Source: CAG-877 sp963660495
GTDB taxonomy: Bacteria; Bacillota_I; Bacilli_A; RF39; UBA660
Direction of reading: 5' to 3'
Length of the DNA: 15,792 nucleotides
Assembly (NCBI GenBank): GCA_963660495.1
Contig: CAVKYO010000044.1
Location: 1-15,792 of the forward strand
The translations under genes and the position numbers were made by a program. The notes beneath the pieces were generated by a model. It saw only the letters and a list, made by a program, of their open reading frames with translations. It did not search any database and was not told the origin of the DNA. Shown here in pieces: positions 1 to 6,946 of this stretch (the stretch's first letter is position 1; every line of letters starts with the position of its first letter).

Positions 1-143
1 CATATAAATAAAGGGAAAGTGGGATTTTAACTTCTAAATAACTGTCAAACTCGGGTAGTAGTAGTTTAGTGTCTATTGGATTTTCTAAAGATAAAGCTAA
101 TAAATGTTTAGCTAAAAGAATGATTACTTTTATGAAAAAATAA

Positions 144-172
144 GAAACATTTTTTTAAAAGTGTGCTATAAT
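144..172 (+). promoter_or_regulatory. promoter of the T-box / hisS-aspS operon
   Basis: An extended -10 element, TGC followed by TATAAT, lies at 164-172. A weak -35 (GAAACA, 144-149) sits 17 bases upstream. Transcription would start near 178-180, just before the T-box stem I. The perfect -10 makes this a good call; the -35 is poor. Confidence 0.7.
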
Positions 173-178
173 AGGTAT

Positions 179-370
179 ATCTTCTTGAGAAAGAGTAGAT
201 TTTATAAATATTTTTAGAGAGAGTATGACTGGTGAAAATACTTATATTTAGGAATTGAAGACATCTCATAAAAAAGAAGCGGGTTACTTCGTTATAAAGT
301 ATTAAGAGTATAAAATAAGGTGGCACCATGAATTTTAATTCATCCTTTGGAGGGGGCACCTTTTTATTTT
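179..370 (+). promoter_or_regulatory. T-box riboswitch, aspartate (GAC) specifier, controlling hisS-aspS
   Basis: This tRNA-sensing leader senses uncharged tRNA and prevents termination. Stem I is closed by TGAGA (186-190) with TCTCA (264-268). The specifier loop has AGTA (194-197) on its 5' side and GAA (257-259) on its 3' side. The specifier GAC (260-262) follows directly, then A263. The distal AGAGAG motif and a GTAT/ATAC-closed apical loop lie at about 218-240. The T-box proper (317-330) contains TGGC at 321-324; its variable C would pair with discriminator G73 of tRNA-Asp. tRNA-His has C73 and would need TGGG. Both recognition points therefore indicate tRNA-Asp, although the first gene is hisS. 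Confidence 0.93.
317..370 (+). terminator. T-box terminator / antiterminator switch
   Basis: The terminator pairs AAGGTG (317-322) with CACCTT (357-362), followed by a T-rich run to 370. The competing antiterminator pairs AAGG (317-320) with CCTT (344-347) around the TGGC bulge, with an inner hairpin ATGAA (328-332) / TTCAT (339-343). The two folds share 317-322 and are mutually exclusive, as in standard T-box leaders. Confidence 0.85.
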
Positions 371-382
371 AGGAGGGATTTT

Positions 383-1747
383 ATGATACAAAGGCAAAAG
401 GGTTGTAACGACATTTATGGACGTGAAGCTAAGATATGGAAATATGTTGATGGTGTTATTGATGCATTAATGGAGAAGTATAATTATAATTATATTAGAA
501 CACCTTTATTTGAATCTACAGAATTATTTCATAGAGGTGTTGGAGAAACTACAGATATTGTTTCTAAAGAAAGTTATGATTTTGAAGATAAGTCTGGTAG
601 AAAAATTACTTTAAGACCAGAGGGTACTGCTGGTGTTGTTAGAGCTTATATTGAAAATAAAATGTATGGAGATAATCAACCAGTTAAAGTTTATTATAAT
701 GGTACAATGTATCGTTATGAAAGACCTCAAGCTGGAAGAGACAGGGAGCTTACGCAATTTGGTATGGAAATACTTGGTACTGATGATCCGATGTCTGATG
801 CTGAAATTATTAGTGCGGCAGTAAATTTATATAAAATATTAGGGTTAAAAGAAATTAAAGTTAATCTTAATAGTTTAGGTGATAAGGAAAGCCGTAATGC
901 TTATCGTGATGCTTTAATAAAATATTTTGAGCCTCATGTAAAAGAGCTTTGTGAAGATTGTCAAGAAAGACTTTTAAAGAATCCATTAAGAATATTAGAC
1001 TGTAAAGTTGATACTCTTAACGAGATAATAAAAAATGCTCCTACTACTTTAGATTATTTAAATGATGAGAGTAGAGATAGATTTGAAAAGGTTCAAGATT
1101 ACCTAGATATTATGCAAATTAAGTATGAAATAAATCCTAAAATTGTTCGTGGACTTGATTATTATAATCATACTGTTTTTGAAATAGAGGCTAAAGTTGA
1201 AGGCTTTGGATCTAATAATGTCATTGGTGCAGGTGGAAGATACAATGGTTTAGTTAGTCAACTAGATGGACCAGAGACGTCTTGTGTTGGATTTGCATCT
1301 GGGCTTGGTAGACTTGTTATGGCTTTAGAACTTGAAAAAGTAAAATTACCGATAGTTGAAAATATAGATTTATTTTTAATGTATGTTAATGAAGATGAAA
1401 AAAAATATGCAACTTATTTAGCACAAGAGTTAAGATTAGCAGGATTTATTGTTGATACTGAGTATACTGGTAGAAGTTTAAAAGCTCAATTTAAACAAGC
1501 TGATAGATTAAATTCTAAATTTATATGTGTTTTAAATAGTGAAGATTTAAATAATAATGAAGTTAAGATTAAAAATAATAAAACAAAAGAAGAAGAAATG
1601 ATTAGTTTGGATGCTTTAATTTATTATTTAGATGAGAAGTTAACTTCAGATGATGATTGTTGTTGTGACGATGAGTGTTCTTGCGGTGATGAATGCTCTT
1701 GCGGGGATGAATGCTCTTGTGGCGATGGATGTACTTGTAAACATTAA
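383..1747 (+). CDS. hisS: histidyl-tRNA synthetase with Cys-rich C-terminal tail
   Basis: This class II synthetase charges tRNA-His with histidine in the cytoplasm. The chosen start is ATG 383, spaced 5 bases after AGGAGGG (371-377); an in-frame TTG at 347 lies inside the T-box terminator and is rejected. The 454-residue protein has motif 2 (TMYRYERPQAGRDRE, about 108-122), the histidine-specific RGLDYYNHTVFE (256-267) and motif 3 with GAGGRYNGL (282-290) and GFASGLGRL (303-311). The anticodon-binding domain runs from about 325 to 420. The usual bacterial enzyme is about 420-430 residues. Here residues 423-454 form an extra acidic tail with 11 cysteines, including three ECSCGD units. The downstream aspS ribosome binding site overlaps the stop codon, so the two genes form an operon. 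The enzyme call is secure; the tail has no known role. Confidence 0.98.
   Translation: MIQRQKGCNDIYGREAKIWKYVDGVIDALMEKYNYNYIRTPLFESTELFHRGVGETTDIVSKESYDFEDKSGRKITLRPEGTAGVVRAYIENKMYGDNQPVKVYYNGTMYRYERPQAGRDRELTQFGMEILGTDDPMSDAEIISAAVNLYKILGLKEIKVNLNSLGDKESRNAYRDALIKYFEPHVKELCEDCQERLLKNPLRILDCKVDTLNEIIKNAPTTLDYLNDESRDRFEKVQDYLDIMQIKYEINPKIVRGLDYYNHTVFEIEAKVEGFGSNNVIGAGGRYNGLVSQLDGPETSCVGFASGLGRLVMALELEKVKLPIVENIDLFLMYVNEDEKKYATYLAQELRLAGFIVDTEYTGRSLKAQFKQADRLNSKFICVLNSEDLNNNEVKIKNNKTKEEEMISLDALIYYLDEKLTSDDDCCCDDECSCGDECSCGDECSCGDGCTCKH
1670..1741 (+). repeat. four 18-bp coding repeats in the hisS tail
   Basis: Units lie at 1670-1687, 1688-1705, 1706-1723 and 1724-1741. The first three encode DECSCG and the last, diverged unit encodes DGCTCK. 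Units 2 and 3 differ only at third codon positions, while the Cys codons alternate between TGT and TGC. The protein pattern is therefore kept despite DNA drift, or the expansion is not brand new. A CCC run (residues 426-428) precedes the array. Confidence 0.9.
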
Positions 1748-1761
1748 GGAGGTAGAAGCTT

Positions 1762-3510
1762 ATGAAAAAAGTTGAAAATAATAGTTTACGCATTGATAAT
1801 ATAAATGAAGAAGTTACTTTATTTGGCTGGGTACAAAAGAAACGTGACTTAGGCGGAGTTTGTTTTATAGATTTAAGAGACCGTTCTGGAATCGTTCAAT
1901 TAGTAGCGAGAGAAGGAAAATGTTATGAAATTGCTTCTTCTTTAAAGAGTGAATCAGTTATAAAAGTAAAAGGTATTGTTAGTGAAAGGGAATCTAAGAA
2001 TAAAAATATTCCAACAGGAGATATTGAAATTGAATTGTCTGAAATTGAGTTGTTAAATTCTAGTAATGATTTGCCTTTTGAAATTAGTGATGATACAACG
2101 GCTTTAGAAGATACAAGATTAAAATATAGATATTTAGATATTAGAAGAAGAGAAGTTACTAATAATTTAATGACAAGACATAAAATTACAATGGCTGTTA
2201 GAAATTTTTTAGATAAAGAGAAATTTTTAGAAGTTGAAACACCGGTACTTTGTAAATCTACTCCAGAAGGAGCTAGAGATTACTTGGTTCCAAGTCGCGT
2301 TAATAAAGGAAAATTTTATGCATTACCTCAGTCACCACAGATATTTAAACAATTACTTATGATTGGAGGGCTTGAGAGATATTTTCAAATAGCTAAATGT
2401 TTTAGAGATGAAGACTTAAGAAGTGATAGACAGCCAGAATTTACACAAATTGATATTGAAATGAGTTTTGTTGAACAAGACGATGTTATGGATTTAGCAG
2501 AGAGACTAGTCGCTCATGTATTTAAAGAAATTAGAGGAATAGATATTAAATTACCTTTAATGAAAATGAAATATGATGATGCGATTAGTAAATATGGTTC
2601 TGATAAACCTGATTTAAGATTTGATATGCCTATTTGTGATATTACAGAAGTTTTTAAAAATACAAGTTTTTCAGTATTTAAAAATATTGTAGATGAAAAT
2701 GGTATTATTAACTGCCTAGTAGTTAAAGATGCTGCATCAAAATATTCACGTAAGGGACTTGATCAATTAACTGAGTTTGTTAAGACTTATAAGGCATCTG
2801 GCTTAGCATATTTAAAATTTGAAGATGAAGTTACTGGTAGTATTGCGAAAGTTGTTTCTGAAGAAGAAATTAGTAAGTTAAAAGATTTATTAGGTATTGA
2901 GTCAAATGATTTAGTACTTATTGTTGCGGATAAAAAGTATAATGTTGTTAAAACTTCACTTGGAGCTTTGAGATGTAAGTTGGCACGTGAACTTGGTTTA
3001 ATTAATAAAGATGATTTTAAATTACTTTGGGTAGTTGAATTCCCTTCATTTGAATATAGTGAAGAAGAGGGAAGATATGTAGCTTGTCATCATCCATTTA
3101 CTTCTCCATTAGATAGTGATGTAGATAAACTTATTGATGATAAAGCTCATTGTTATTCAAAAGCTTATGATATCGTTATTAATGGTTATGAAGCTGGTGG
3201 TGGTTCTATTCGTATTCATGATGGAAATGTACAAGAAAAAATGTTTAGAGCATTAGAATTAACTGAAGAAGATATTAAAAATAAGTTTGGTTTCTTTGTG
3301 GAAGCTTTAAAATATGGTACACCTCCACATGGTGGAATAGCACTTGGTTTAGATAGACTTACTATGTTACTTACAGGTACAGAAAACATTCGTGATGTCA
3401 TTGCTTTCCCTAAAACTGCTAGTGCATCATGTTTAATGAGTGAGTGTCCAAATACAGTAGATGAAAAACAATTAGATGAATTAAATATTCAAATTAAAAA
3501 GGTTGCGTAA
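1762..3510 (+). CDS. aspS: aspartyl-tRNA synthetase
   Basis: This class II enzyme charges tRNA-Asp. ATG 1762 is preceded by AAGGAGGT (1746-1753), which overlaps the hisS stop. The 582-residue length is typical for bacterial AspRS. An N-terminal OB-fold anticodon-binding domain (about 1-105, with FGWVQKKRDLGG) is followed by the catalytic core. Motif 2 begins at F214 (FRDEDLRSDRQPEFTQID), the bacterial GAD insertion lies between the motifs, and motif 3 is LGLDRL from 528. The C-terminus has the family pattern IRDVIAFPKTASASCLM. Expression should follow the aspartate-specific T-box upstream of hisS. Whether the enzyme is discriminating or also charges tRNA-Asn cannot be told here, as no gatCAB genes are in the window. 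Confidence 0.98.
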   Translation: MKKVENNSLRIDNINEEVTLFGWVQKKRDLGGVCFIDLRDRSGIVQLVAREGKCYEIASSLKSESVIKVKGIVSERESKNKNIPTGDIEIELSEIELLNSSNDLPFEISDDTTALEDTRLKYRYLDIRRREVTNNLMTRHKITMAVRNFLDKEKFLEVETPVLCKSTPEGARDYLVPSRVNKGKFYALPQSPQIFKQLLMIGGLERYFQIAKCFRDEDLRSDRQPEFTQIDIEMSFVEQDDVMDLAERLVAHVFKEIRGIDIKLPLMKMKYDDAISKYGSDKPDLRFDMPICDITEVFKNTSFSVFKNIVDENGIINCLVVKDAASKYSRKGLDQLTEFVKTYKASGLAYLKFEDEVTGSIAKVVSEEEISKLKDLLGIESNDLVLIVADKKYNVVKTSLGALRCKLARELGLINKDDFKLLWVVEFPSFEYSEEEGRYVACHHPFTSPLDSDVDKLIDDKAHCYSKAYDIVINGYEAGGGSIRIHDGNVQEKMFRALELTEEDIKNKFGFFVEALKYGTPPHGGIALGLDRLTMLLTGTENIRDVIAFPKTASASCLMSECPNTVDEKQLDELNIQIKKVA

Positions 3511-3529
3511 ATACGTAACTTTTTATTTT
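3496..3529 (+). terminator. Rho-independent terminator of hisS-aspS
   Basis: GTTGCG (3502-3507) pairs with CGTAAC (3514-3519), including one G-T pair. Flanking A and T runs extend the stem, and a T-rich tail runs to 3529. The aspS stop codon (3508-3510) lies in the loop. Confidence 0.85.
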
Positions 3530-3556
3530 CTATATATATTGTTTTTATTTAAATTA

Positions 3557-3565
3557 TGATATACT
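3557..3565 (+). promoter_or_regulatory. extended -10 promoter for the following membrane protein gene
   Basis: TG-A-TATACT at 3557-3565 is an extended -10. The only -35 candidate is TTGTTT (3539-3544), at a short 15-base spacing. An in-frame ATG at 3556 would lie inside this -10, which supports the later start codon at 3595. Confidence 0.5.
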
Positions 3566-3594
3566 TGTTTTGTAAAGAAAATATGGTGATTATT

Positions 3595-4341
3595 ATGAAA
3601 AAGATGGAAAAAAAGGAAGAAAAAATTTCTGGTTCTTTGTCTGATGTAAATAAAAAAGAAGAAAAAGATAAGAAGATTGAAAAGAAACAGAGCAAAGAAA
3701 AAAAAGTTAAGAAAAAAAGAAAACTTAAACAGTCTGATATAAAAAAGTATTCTTCTAATCAAATTGATCATGTTATTTTGAAAATAAAAGCTAATGAAAG
3801 AAAGTATACAATTATTACTGTTAGTGTTATTTTAATTGTATTTTTATTTAGTTCTTATTTTGTTTTTTCAAAAATACAGACAACTAAGTCTGATACTATT
3901 TTTAGGACTGGAAGCTTGTATTATGAATTTGGAAAAAAGAATACTGGTCTTGGTGATACTATTAATTTAGTTGATACTTTACCATTGTCAGATGAAGAAG
4001 GATTAAAAACAAAAAAATATATAGTAAAAGTATATAATAAGTCTGATGCAGAAAAAACATTTCAAATATTTATTTCTGATGATGAGGAAATGATTAAATA
4101 TGATGAATGCAGTCAAAAAATTACTGATAGAAAATATGTTAAATATAGTGTTAATGGAGGAGAAGCTATTTATTTAGACGAAAAAGATTTACCTGTTATA
4201 GAAAGGGTAATAAAGCCTAAAGAAAAAATTATTTATGATTTATATGTTTTTGTGGGAGAAGAATATAATTTAAATAAAAAAATCCATTATCATGGAAGAA
4301 TTGTTGTTAAAGAAAAGAATGAAAAAGAGAGTGAGGCTTAA
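3595..4341 (+). CDS. single-pass membrane protein with Lys/Glu-rich cytoplasmic tail, function unknown
   Basis: I do not recognise this gene with certainty. ATG 3595 follows GGTGAT (3585-3590), the same type of site used by polA; ATGs at 3556 and 3583 are in frame but poorly placed. The 248-residue protein has a very charged, probably disordered Lys/Glu-rich segment (1-70), one transmembrane helix (about 71-91) and an extracellular domain (about 100-240) that looks beta-rich. The positive N-terminal side favours an N-in topology. The stretch around 104-165 (GSLYYEF, DTINLVDTLPLSDEEG, then a beta-strand and an N-K-S turn) loosely recalls TasA/camelysin-like exported domains; this is a weak inference. 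No cell-wall sorting motif is seen. It ends in a terminator shared with the convergent hydrolase gene. Confidence 0.85.
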   Translation: MKKMEKKEEKISGSLSDVNKKEEKDKKIEKKQSKEKKVKKKRKLKQSDIKKYSSNQIDHVILKIKANERKYTIITVSVILIVFLFSSYFVFSKIQTTKSDTIFRTGSLYYEFGKKNTGLGDTINLVDTLPLSDEEGLKTKKYIVKVYNKSDAEKTFQIFISDDEEMIKYDECSQKITDRKYVKYSVNGGEAIYLDEKDLPVIERVIKPKEKIIYDLYVFVGEEYNLNKKIHYHGRIVVKEKNEKESEA

Positions 4342-4363
4342 TGATTATTAGCTTCACTCTTTT
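4325..4363. terminator. bidirectional terminator between convergent genes
   Basis: The stem AGAGTGAGGCT (4328-4338) pairs with AGCTTCACTCT (4350-4360), with one G-T pair, and is flanked by an A run and a T run. It serves both strands. The hydrolase stop codon (4354-4356) lies in the stem, and the plus-strand gene's stop codon (4339-4341) lies in the loop. Confidence 0.88.
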
Positions 4364-5115
4364 ATAAATTCATAAATTATTTTGTTTGTTAAATATGGAT
4401 ATTGTAAGTATGAAAAATGATTGCCTTTGGGATAGATTATAAGAGCAGAATTTTTAATTAGGTTATTCATTTTATAACCGTCTTTTAATGGTGTTTCTTT
4501 ATCTAGTTTGCCCCAAATTAATAATACTTCACTTTCAATATTTTTTAGATAGTATATAAGATTTTCATTAACAATGTTTTTAAATGTCTTATGCATGTTG
4601 TTTGGAAGATTTTGATAGTCTGTAGAGCCAAAAACTTTGAGTAATTTTTGACGATAATATTCTTGCTTTAACTTTGGTAAAAGATAGGTTAATTTTTTTA
4701 GGACTTTGTAAGTTGTTTGTTTTATAAGAGCTTTTATTCTTTTTCTTGGTTTTATGGAAGCGGCATCTATCATAATAATTTTATCTATTTTTTCTTTATA
4801 ATATCCTGTCAATAGAGTAGTAATTCTTCCACCAAAGGAATGAGCTATTATTATAGGGTTTTTTATTTGCATTTCTTCTAAAAAGTCACGGACTAAATTT
4901 GTATAATCATATATCGTAAGTTCTTTTTCAGGAATAGAACTATTTCCAAAACCTGGATAATCTATAATATAAATAGTGTAGTTATCTTTGAAAAAGTTGA
5001 TGATATTTGTAAATGTTGTTCTGGTATTGCCCCAGCCGGGTAGTATTAAAATAGTTTTTTTACTGTTACCATATTTTTCATAATAGATTGACACATCTTT
5101 ATTATTAAAATACAT
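4354..5115 (-). CDS. alpha/beta-fold hydrolase
   Basis: This is a 253-residue soluble serine hydrolase of the alpha/beta-hydrolase fold; the substrate is unknown. The start is ATG at 5115, spaced 5 bases from AGGTGA (5126-5121, minus strand). An in-frame GTG at 5124 lies within that ribosome binding site and is rejected. The fold hallmarks are the oxyanion-hole region LPGWGN (25-30), DYPGFG (52-57), the nucleophile elbow AHSFGG with Ser93, the acid Asp205 in WGKLD, and His233 in GNHF. The catalytic triad is complete. A Lys-rich cap segment spans about 120-185. Relatives include esterases, lipases and MhpC-like hydrolases, and a specific name is not justified. No convincing promoter is visible. 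It is convergent with the upstream membrane protein gene. Confidence 0.93.
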   Translation of the reverse strand: MYFNNKDVSIYYEKYGNSKKTILILPGWGNTRTTFTNIINFFKDNYTIYIIDYPGFGNSSIPEKELTIYDYTNLVRDFLEEMQIKNPIIIAHSFGGRITTLLTGYYKEKIDKIIMIDAASIKPRKRIKALIKQTTYKVLKKLTYLLPKLKQEYYRQKLLKVFGSTDYQNLPNNMHKTFKNIVNENLIYYLKNIESEVLLIWGKLDKETPLKDGYKMNNLIKNSALIIYPKGNHFSYLQYPYLTNKIIYEFIKE

Positions 5116-5166
5116 ATAATTCACCTATAGTAATGTATGTTTTTGTGTCTACTTAGGTGAAAAGGC

Positions 5167-5196
5167 TTGTAATAAATTTTTTGGATATGATATAAT
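5167..5196 (+). promoter_or_regulatory. promoter of the 6S-like RNA
   Basis: TTGTAA (5167-5172) and TATAAT (5191-5196) are separated by 18 bases. TG at 5188-5189 makes an extended -10. Transcription would start near 5203, exactly where the closing stem of the RNA begins. Confidence 0.85.
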
Positions 5197-5202
5197 ATAG
5201 TT

Positions 5203-5385
5203 GTCAGATGGATGCGACACCGGCACTTTTAAAACCGACTAAAGTAACGATACGGGAGTTCTGATCTACTATTGGTGTTGAAAGCTTATATTTTATATAA
5301 GAATCCTAAAAATAGTGTAGGGACACCCACCTGGAATAAAGTACAGGTTTTATCGTTTGTTAGGACGCTCTGTTCTGACTTTTTT
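5203..5385 (+). ncRNA. ssrS: probable 6S RNA
   Basis: 6S RNA binds the housekeeping RNA polymerase holoenzyme by mimicking an open promoter. This RNA of about 180 bases has its own promoter and ends in a T run (5380-5385). It folds as one long irregular hairpin. The closing stem is GTCAGA (5203-5208) with TCTGAC (5374-5379), then GCG (5214-5216) with CGC (5366-5368). The apical arm pairs ACTATT (5268-5273) with AATAGT (5311-5316) and CTTATAT (5285-5291) with ATATAAG (5295-5301). All these helices share a centre at about 5291-5293. A small hairpin ACCTG (5329-5333) / CAGGT (5344-5348) lies on the 3' side of the central bubble, as in 6S RNAs. The locus between aspS and tcdA matches that of bsrA (6S-1) in Bacillus subtilis. 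I did not recognise it by sequence; the call rests on fold, size and synteny. Confidence 0.78.
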
Positions 5386-5400
5386 GTTTGTAATGAAATC

Positions 5401-5429
5401 TTGATATGACTGTTAAAACGTGATATAAT
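5401..5429 (+). promoter_or_regulatory. promoter of the unknown gene - tcdA pair
   Basis: TTGATA (5401-5406) and TATAAT (5424-5429) are spaced by 17 bases. TG at 5421-5422 adds an extended -10. It lies just after the RNA terminator, so the RNA and the coding unit are transcribed separately. Confidence 0.88.
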
Positions 5430-5451
5430 AAGGCATGCGAGGTGAAGTAAG

Positions 5452-6264
5452 ATGTTAGTGTTACCAATTGTTAATAGAAATAGAATACTTAATGTTCGTG
5501 TATCTATTAAAGATGCAACTAAAGTTAGAACAGGTGTTAAACTTTCTAATACTATGCCTAGTGATATTATTGTTAATGGTAGAAGTTTTTTAGCCTCTTC
5601 ATTTAGTGAATCTAATGACAATAAGTCTATTATTGATTTTATTAGAGCAAATTCTATTTTATATAAAAGAGATGTTGTAGTAACGACAAAGTCTGGTACT
5701 GGTGAAGATACTTATGACGTATATGAAGCACCATTACCTTTAAGAAAAGTTAATGATGCAATGGACAATTTGTATGTTGATACTATATTAGATATGCAGA
5801 AGGAAACTCCTGGTGTTACTAAGGGTAAGTATTTATCTTTAAATAAAGTTGGCTTAGATGATGTATTTTCTGATGAAAAGGTGTCTATAGTTAAAAGAAT
5901 AGTTTCAAGTAATTCTAGTCCAGATACTTGGACGGAGTTGTTTAAAGAATATGGTGTTTTGGATTTAGTAGGAACACTTGATTTTATTAGAATGTTTGAC
6001 TGTACTGTGATAGGACAAGCTTCTGTTATGGAAGATACTCTTCAACAAGTATTAGAGTCTTTTGATAAACTTCGTTCTAAAGATACTAAGAGTCTTAATA
6101 AGTATTATAATATGGCATTAGAAAATAGAGATATTTACGCTAAAATGTCATATGTAAATAAACTTATTTATGATAGACCGTTTGATTTAATTCAGTCATC
6201 TAGTCAAAAGAGTAAACAGTTTGTTAAGACTGATACTTCTTGGGAGAGTAGAAAAAGTGCATAG
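5452..6264 (+). CDS. conserved-looking protein of unknown function, coupled to tcdA
   Basis: I do not recognise this 270-residue protein. ATG 5452 is spaced 6 bases from AGGTGA (5440-5445) and follows a strong promoter. The sequence shows no signal peptide, transmembrane helix or cysteine-rich site. The N-terminal half (about 1-105) looks beta-rich, with NRILNVRVSIKDATKV and DVVVTTKSGTGED. The C-terminal half is mainly helical, with QQVLESFDKLRSKD and a Ser/Lys-rich end. It is therefore probably cytoplasmic. Its last 8 bases overlap the start of tcdA, which suggests translational coupling and perhaps a related role, for example in tRNA modification or translation. That link is an inference from position only. 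Base and codon use match the neighbours. Confidence 0.85.
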   Translation: MLVLPIVNRNRILNVRVSIKDATKVRTGVKLSNTMPSDIIVNGRSFLASSFSESNDNKSIIDFIRANSILYKRDVVVTTKSGTGEDTYDVYEAPLPLRKVNDAMDNLYVDTILDMQKETPGVTKGKYLSLNKVGLDDVFSDEKVSIVKRIVSSNSSPDTWTELFKEYGVLDLVGTLDFIRMFDCTVIGQASVMEDTLQQVLESFDKLRSKDTKSLNKYYNMALENRDIYAKMSYVNKLIYDRPFDLIQSSSQKSKQFVKTDTSWESRKSA

Positions 6265-6946
6265 GTTTGATAGATTTAAAAAGTTGATTAGTGAAGAGTC
6301 TTTTGAAAATATTTCTAGTAAGACAGTTTTGGTTGTTGGCATTGGCGGAGTAGGAGGCTATGTTGTTGAAGGATTAGTTCGATCTGGCATAGGAAAAATC
6401 ATTATTGTTGATGGAGATATAGTTGATGAGACTAATATTAATAGACAAATAATTGCTTTAGATTCTACTGTAGGACAGGCTAAGGTAGATGTATTTGAAA
6501 AAAGAATAAAAGACATTAATGAAAAATGTGAAGTTATTAAAATTAATAAATTTATTGATGACTCTAATATAGATATTTTATTTGATTATGAATTTGACTA
6601 TTTAGTTGATGCTTGTGATACTGTTTCTACTAAGTTGGCACTTATTGATAGATGTATTTTGGCAAAGAGAAAATTTATTTCAAGTATGGGAACTGGTAAT
6701 AAATTAGATCCTAGTATGTTAGAAATTGTTGATGTTAGAAAAACTGTTAATGATCCTATTGCTAGAATTGTTCGAAAACATGTCAAAGATAAGAAAATAA
6801 ATGATAAAGTTTTAGTTTTAGCGTCAAGAGAATTGCCTATTAAGACTGGTGATAGAACACCTGGTTCAACTTCTTTTGTACCTAGTTCGGCAGGATTATT
6901 AATAGCTAGTTATATTATTAGAACTTTTATAAATGAAGATAAATAA
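6257..6946 (+). CDS. tcdA: tRNA threonylcarbamoyladenosine dehydratase (ct6A37)
   Basis: TcdA is an E1-like, ATP-using enzyme that cyclises t6A to ct6A at position 37 of ANN-decoding tRNAs. The 229-residue protein starts at GTG 6257, giving the family-like opening HRFDRFKKLI; GGGAG (6242-6246) lies 10 bases upstream. The start overlaps the preceding stop by 8 bases. The ThiF/E1 nucleotide-binding site GIGGVGG spans 28-34. It is followed by VDGDIVDETNINRQ (51-64), with the conserved Asp and Arg of adenylating E1-like enzymes, and VDACDT (117-122). It is slightly shorter than the roughly 250-residue Bacillus protein. Other ThiF-family members such as MoeB and ThiF carry a C-terminal zinc motif, and no CxxC pair is present here. 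Synteny with aspS and the 6S RNA supports TcdA. Confidence 0.92.
   Translation: MHRFDRFKKLISEESFENISSKTVLVVGIGGVGGYVVEGLVRSGIGKIIIVDGDIVDETNINRQIIALDSTVGQAKVDVFEKRIKDINEKCEVIKINKFIDDSNIDILFDYEFDYLVDACDTVSTKLALIDRCILAKRKFISSMGTGNKLDPSMLEIVDVRKTVNDPIARIVRKHVKDKKINDKVLVLASRELPIKTGDRTPGSTSFVPSSAGLLIASYIIRTFINEDK

Noticed and set aside
42..143. Open plus-strand frame of 33 codons ending at TAA 141-143, which could be the tail of a gene left of the window.
   Set aside because: The frame is closed by TAA at 39-41, so it joins no upstream gene without a frameshift. There is no start with a ribosome binding site and no recognisable protein. Bases 1-143 are left unassigned.
260..264. Overlapping GAC and CAT codons in the T-box specifier loop, suggesting a dual Asp/His sensor.
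   Set aside because: CAT would run into the closing helix (T264 pairs with A190) and would not sit in the canonical position. The antiterminator base C324 fits G73 of tRNA-Asp and not C73 of tRNA-His.
1670..1741. Regular 18-bp repeats considered as a CRISPR-like or minisatellite array.
   Set aside because: The repeats are in frame within hisS, have no spacers, and keep an amino acid pattern.
3523..3771. Minus-strand frame of 82 codons rich in Phe and Leu.
   Set aside because: It is the antisense shadow of the AAA/GAA-rich Lys/Glu segment of the gene at 3595-4341 and has no ribosome binding site.
4354..4356. TGA stop of the hydrolase as a sign of a Mycoplasma code (TGA read as Trp).
   Set aside because: Reading through would add only two residues before TAA. 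All other long genes use TGG for Trp and have no in-frame TGA, so the standard code fits.
5203..5385. The structured RNA as a riboswitch for the gene at 5452.
   Set aside because: It has its own promoter and T run, and the downstream gene has a separate strong promoter at 5401-5429. The paired arms share one centre, as in 6S RNA.
5286..5621. Minus-strand frame of 111 codons across the RNA gene and the next gene.
   Set aside because: It overlaps a structured RNA, two plus-strand promoters and a well-supported coding start. No plausible ribosome binding site or domain is seen.
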